64,000 bases of DNA from Saprospiraceae bacterium (GTDB lineage: Bacteria; Bacteroidota; Bacteroidia; Chitinophagales; Saprospiraceae): positions 62,001 to 126,000 of the forward strand of contig JAEUUP010000072.1 in the NCBI GenBank assembly GCA_016787525.1, read 5' to 3'. Each line of letters begins with the position of its first letter. Position 1 is the stretch's first letter. Made by a program: the position numbers and the translations under genes. Of this stretch, positions 63,204 to 64,000 are shown piece by piece. The notes beneath the pieces are model-generated. The model was given only the letters and a program-made list of their open reading frames with translations. It was not told where the DNA came from and did no database searches.

Positions 63204-64000
63204 TTACTGTTGTAAAATCATCTTCTTAGTACTGCTGTGGGTTTCAGTATCTAAGCGATAGTAGTAAACGCCATTAGCTCCTAAATCAGATTTTTGAATA
63301 CTGATGCTGTTGAAACCTGCTTTGTAGGTGTTATTTATCACTTTCACAACCTTGCCGTTGGTAGCTGTGATGGTCAATCGTGCCGAGCCATCTTTTGGCA
63401 AATTGAAGCCAATGGTGGTTTCGTTTGCCATTGGGTTGGGCTGATTTTGGTACAAGGCGAATTCACCACCCGATACTTTTCCTGTATCGAAAGCCAATCG
63501 GAGGTTCATTTCATTGCCCATCGCATCATTGGCAAGGGCAGGTGTCAATGCGCTGTTGATGCTCAACACATCGCTCAACTTGCCTGAACGATTGGCAACA
63601 AAGTGAATGGTCATCACCTCGGCAGCACCTTGTGGTTTGCCATTCCAACTTGTCGTGACAGCATTATTGAATATACCGAAATTATTGTGTGTAAAGTTGC
63701 TCCAATCACCCGCTTTAACCAATTTGACTTTTGCACCGTTGAAGTTAAACGTGCCTTGGAAAGCCGTGGCATCTTCATTGTTTAGAGCAATAGTGATAGT
63801 GTATTCTTTACCAGCAACGAGGTCAATATCATCAGTTGTGAATGTCAAAGTGCGTGAACTGCGTGGCGATAAAGCCGCATAAGTGTTGTTGACATCACCT
63901 AATTTGACAGCAATAAAATTGGCAGAAGTGTTGCCATTAAGTTGAGGAATATTGATAACTTCTGGAAAATCTTCACCAAATGGATTCGATGGATTGCGGA
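63204..64000 (-). CDS. T9SS type A cargo, 3' part (5' end outside the window)
   Basis: The frame is open to the right edge, so about 265 residues of the C-terminal part are visible; the start codon near 63848 is internal. The visible part opens NPSNPFGEDFPEVINIPQLNG, then FIAVKLGDVNNTYA, the typical end of a dockerin-like module. A cohesin-like or Ig-like domain follows (ITIALNNEDATAFQGTFNFNG), and the last 80 residues are the type A sorting domain: LYQNQPNPMANETTIGF, NGKVVKVINNTYKAG, YYRLDTETHSSTKKMILQQ. It resembles the cargo at 27844. A 9-mer lies in the 3' flank at 63183. Confidence 0.88.
   Translation of the reverse strand, partial: RNPSNPFGEDFPEVINIPQLNGNTSANFIAVKLGDVNNTYAALSPRSSRTLTFTTDDIDLVAGKEYTITIALNNEDATAFQGTFNFNGAKVKLVKAGDWSNFTHNNFGIFNNAVTTSWNGKPQGAAEVMTIHFVANRSGKLSDVLSINSALTPALANDAMGNEMNLRLAFDTGKVSGGEFALYQNQPNPMANETTIGFNLPKDGSARLTITATNGKVVKVINNTYKAGFNSISIQKSDLGANGVYYYRLDTETHSSTKKMILQQ

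Overview
The window is a chromosome segment of a Bacteroidota bacterium, by eye around 40% G+C. The signs are type IX secretion (T9SS) cargo proteins with type A and type B C-terminal sorting domains, a PorP/SprF protein, a PorE-like OmpA protein, a MsbA-like exporter, a TamB-domain protein, and several promoters of the Bacteroidota form TTTG-N19-TAnnTTTG. The sequence does not settle the order; Saprospiria or Chitinophagia would fit. No rRNA, tRNA, CRISPR array or intact insertion sequence was seen.

Layout. 1-10 kb: the end of a UbiA-type prenyltransferase gene, then a T9SS group (large type B cargo, PorP/SprF, PorE-like). 9.5-19 kb: a DnaQ-exonuclease/GIY-YIG protein, an unknown exported protein, RecQ, a PD-(D/E)XK nuclease-family protein, a glycosyltransferase and three envelope proteins. 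19-27 kb: rpsO-pnp and, convergent, a 1669-residue TamB-domain protein. 27-30.5 kb: a degenerate receiver-like protein, a dockerin-like T9SS cargo and two thioredoxin-fold proteins. 30.7-36.7 kb: a surface-glycan locus (two glycosyltransferases, two methyltransferases, a WxcM/FdtA-type ketoisomerase and a DegT aminotransferase). 36.7-44.4 kb: purC, a lipoprotein, fabZ, an ABC exporter, fmt, an amino-acid permease and a rifampin ADP-ribosyltransferase (arr). 44.4-46.3 kb: about 2 kb without genes, filled with nested inverted repeats and a 43-bp minisatellite. 46.3-64 kb: an unknown protein, an RND pump with TolC but no adaptor, a frame-broken rlpA, mnmA, a giant T9SS type A cargo, an RluA-type pseudouridine synthase, a GT39 transferase, a second permease, nth and the 3' part of another T9SS cargo.

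The outstanding signal is not a gene. The non-palindromic 9-mer ACTGAGGGG (extended form AATACTGAGGGGG) occurs 64 times by hand count, 36 on the + strand and 28 on the - strand, about once per kilobase. About 0.2-0.5 copies would be expected by chance. Copies lie in nearly every gene as well as between genes, use every reading frame except the one that creates a stop, and one inverted pair forms a transcription terminator. Density, conservation, tolerance inside coding sequence and the terminator pair resemble the DNA uptake sequences of Neisseria and Haemophilus. I know of no such element described in Bacteroidota, so this is the candidate undescribed system. A Chi-like or nucleoid/segregation role is not excluded by this window.
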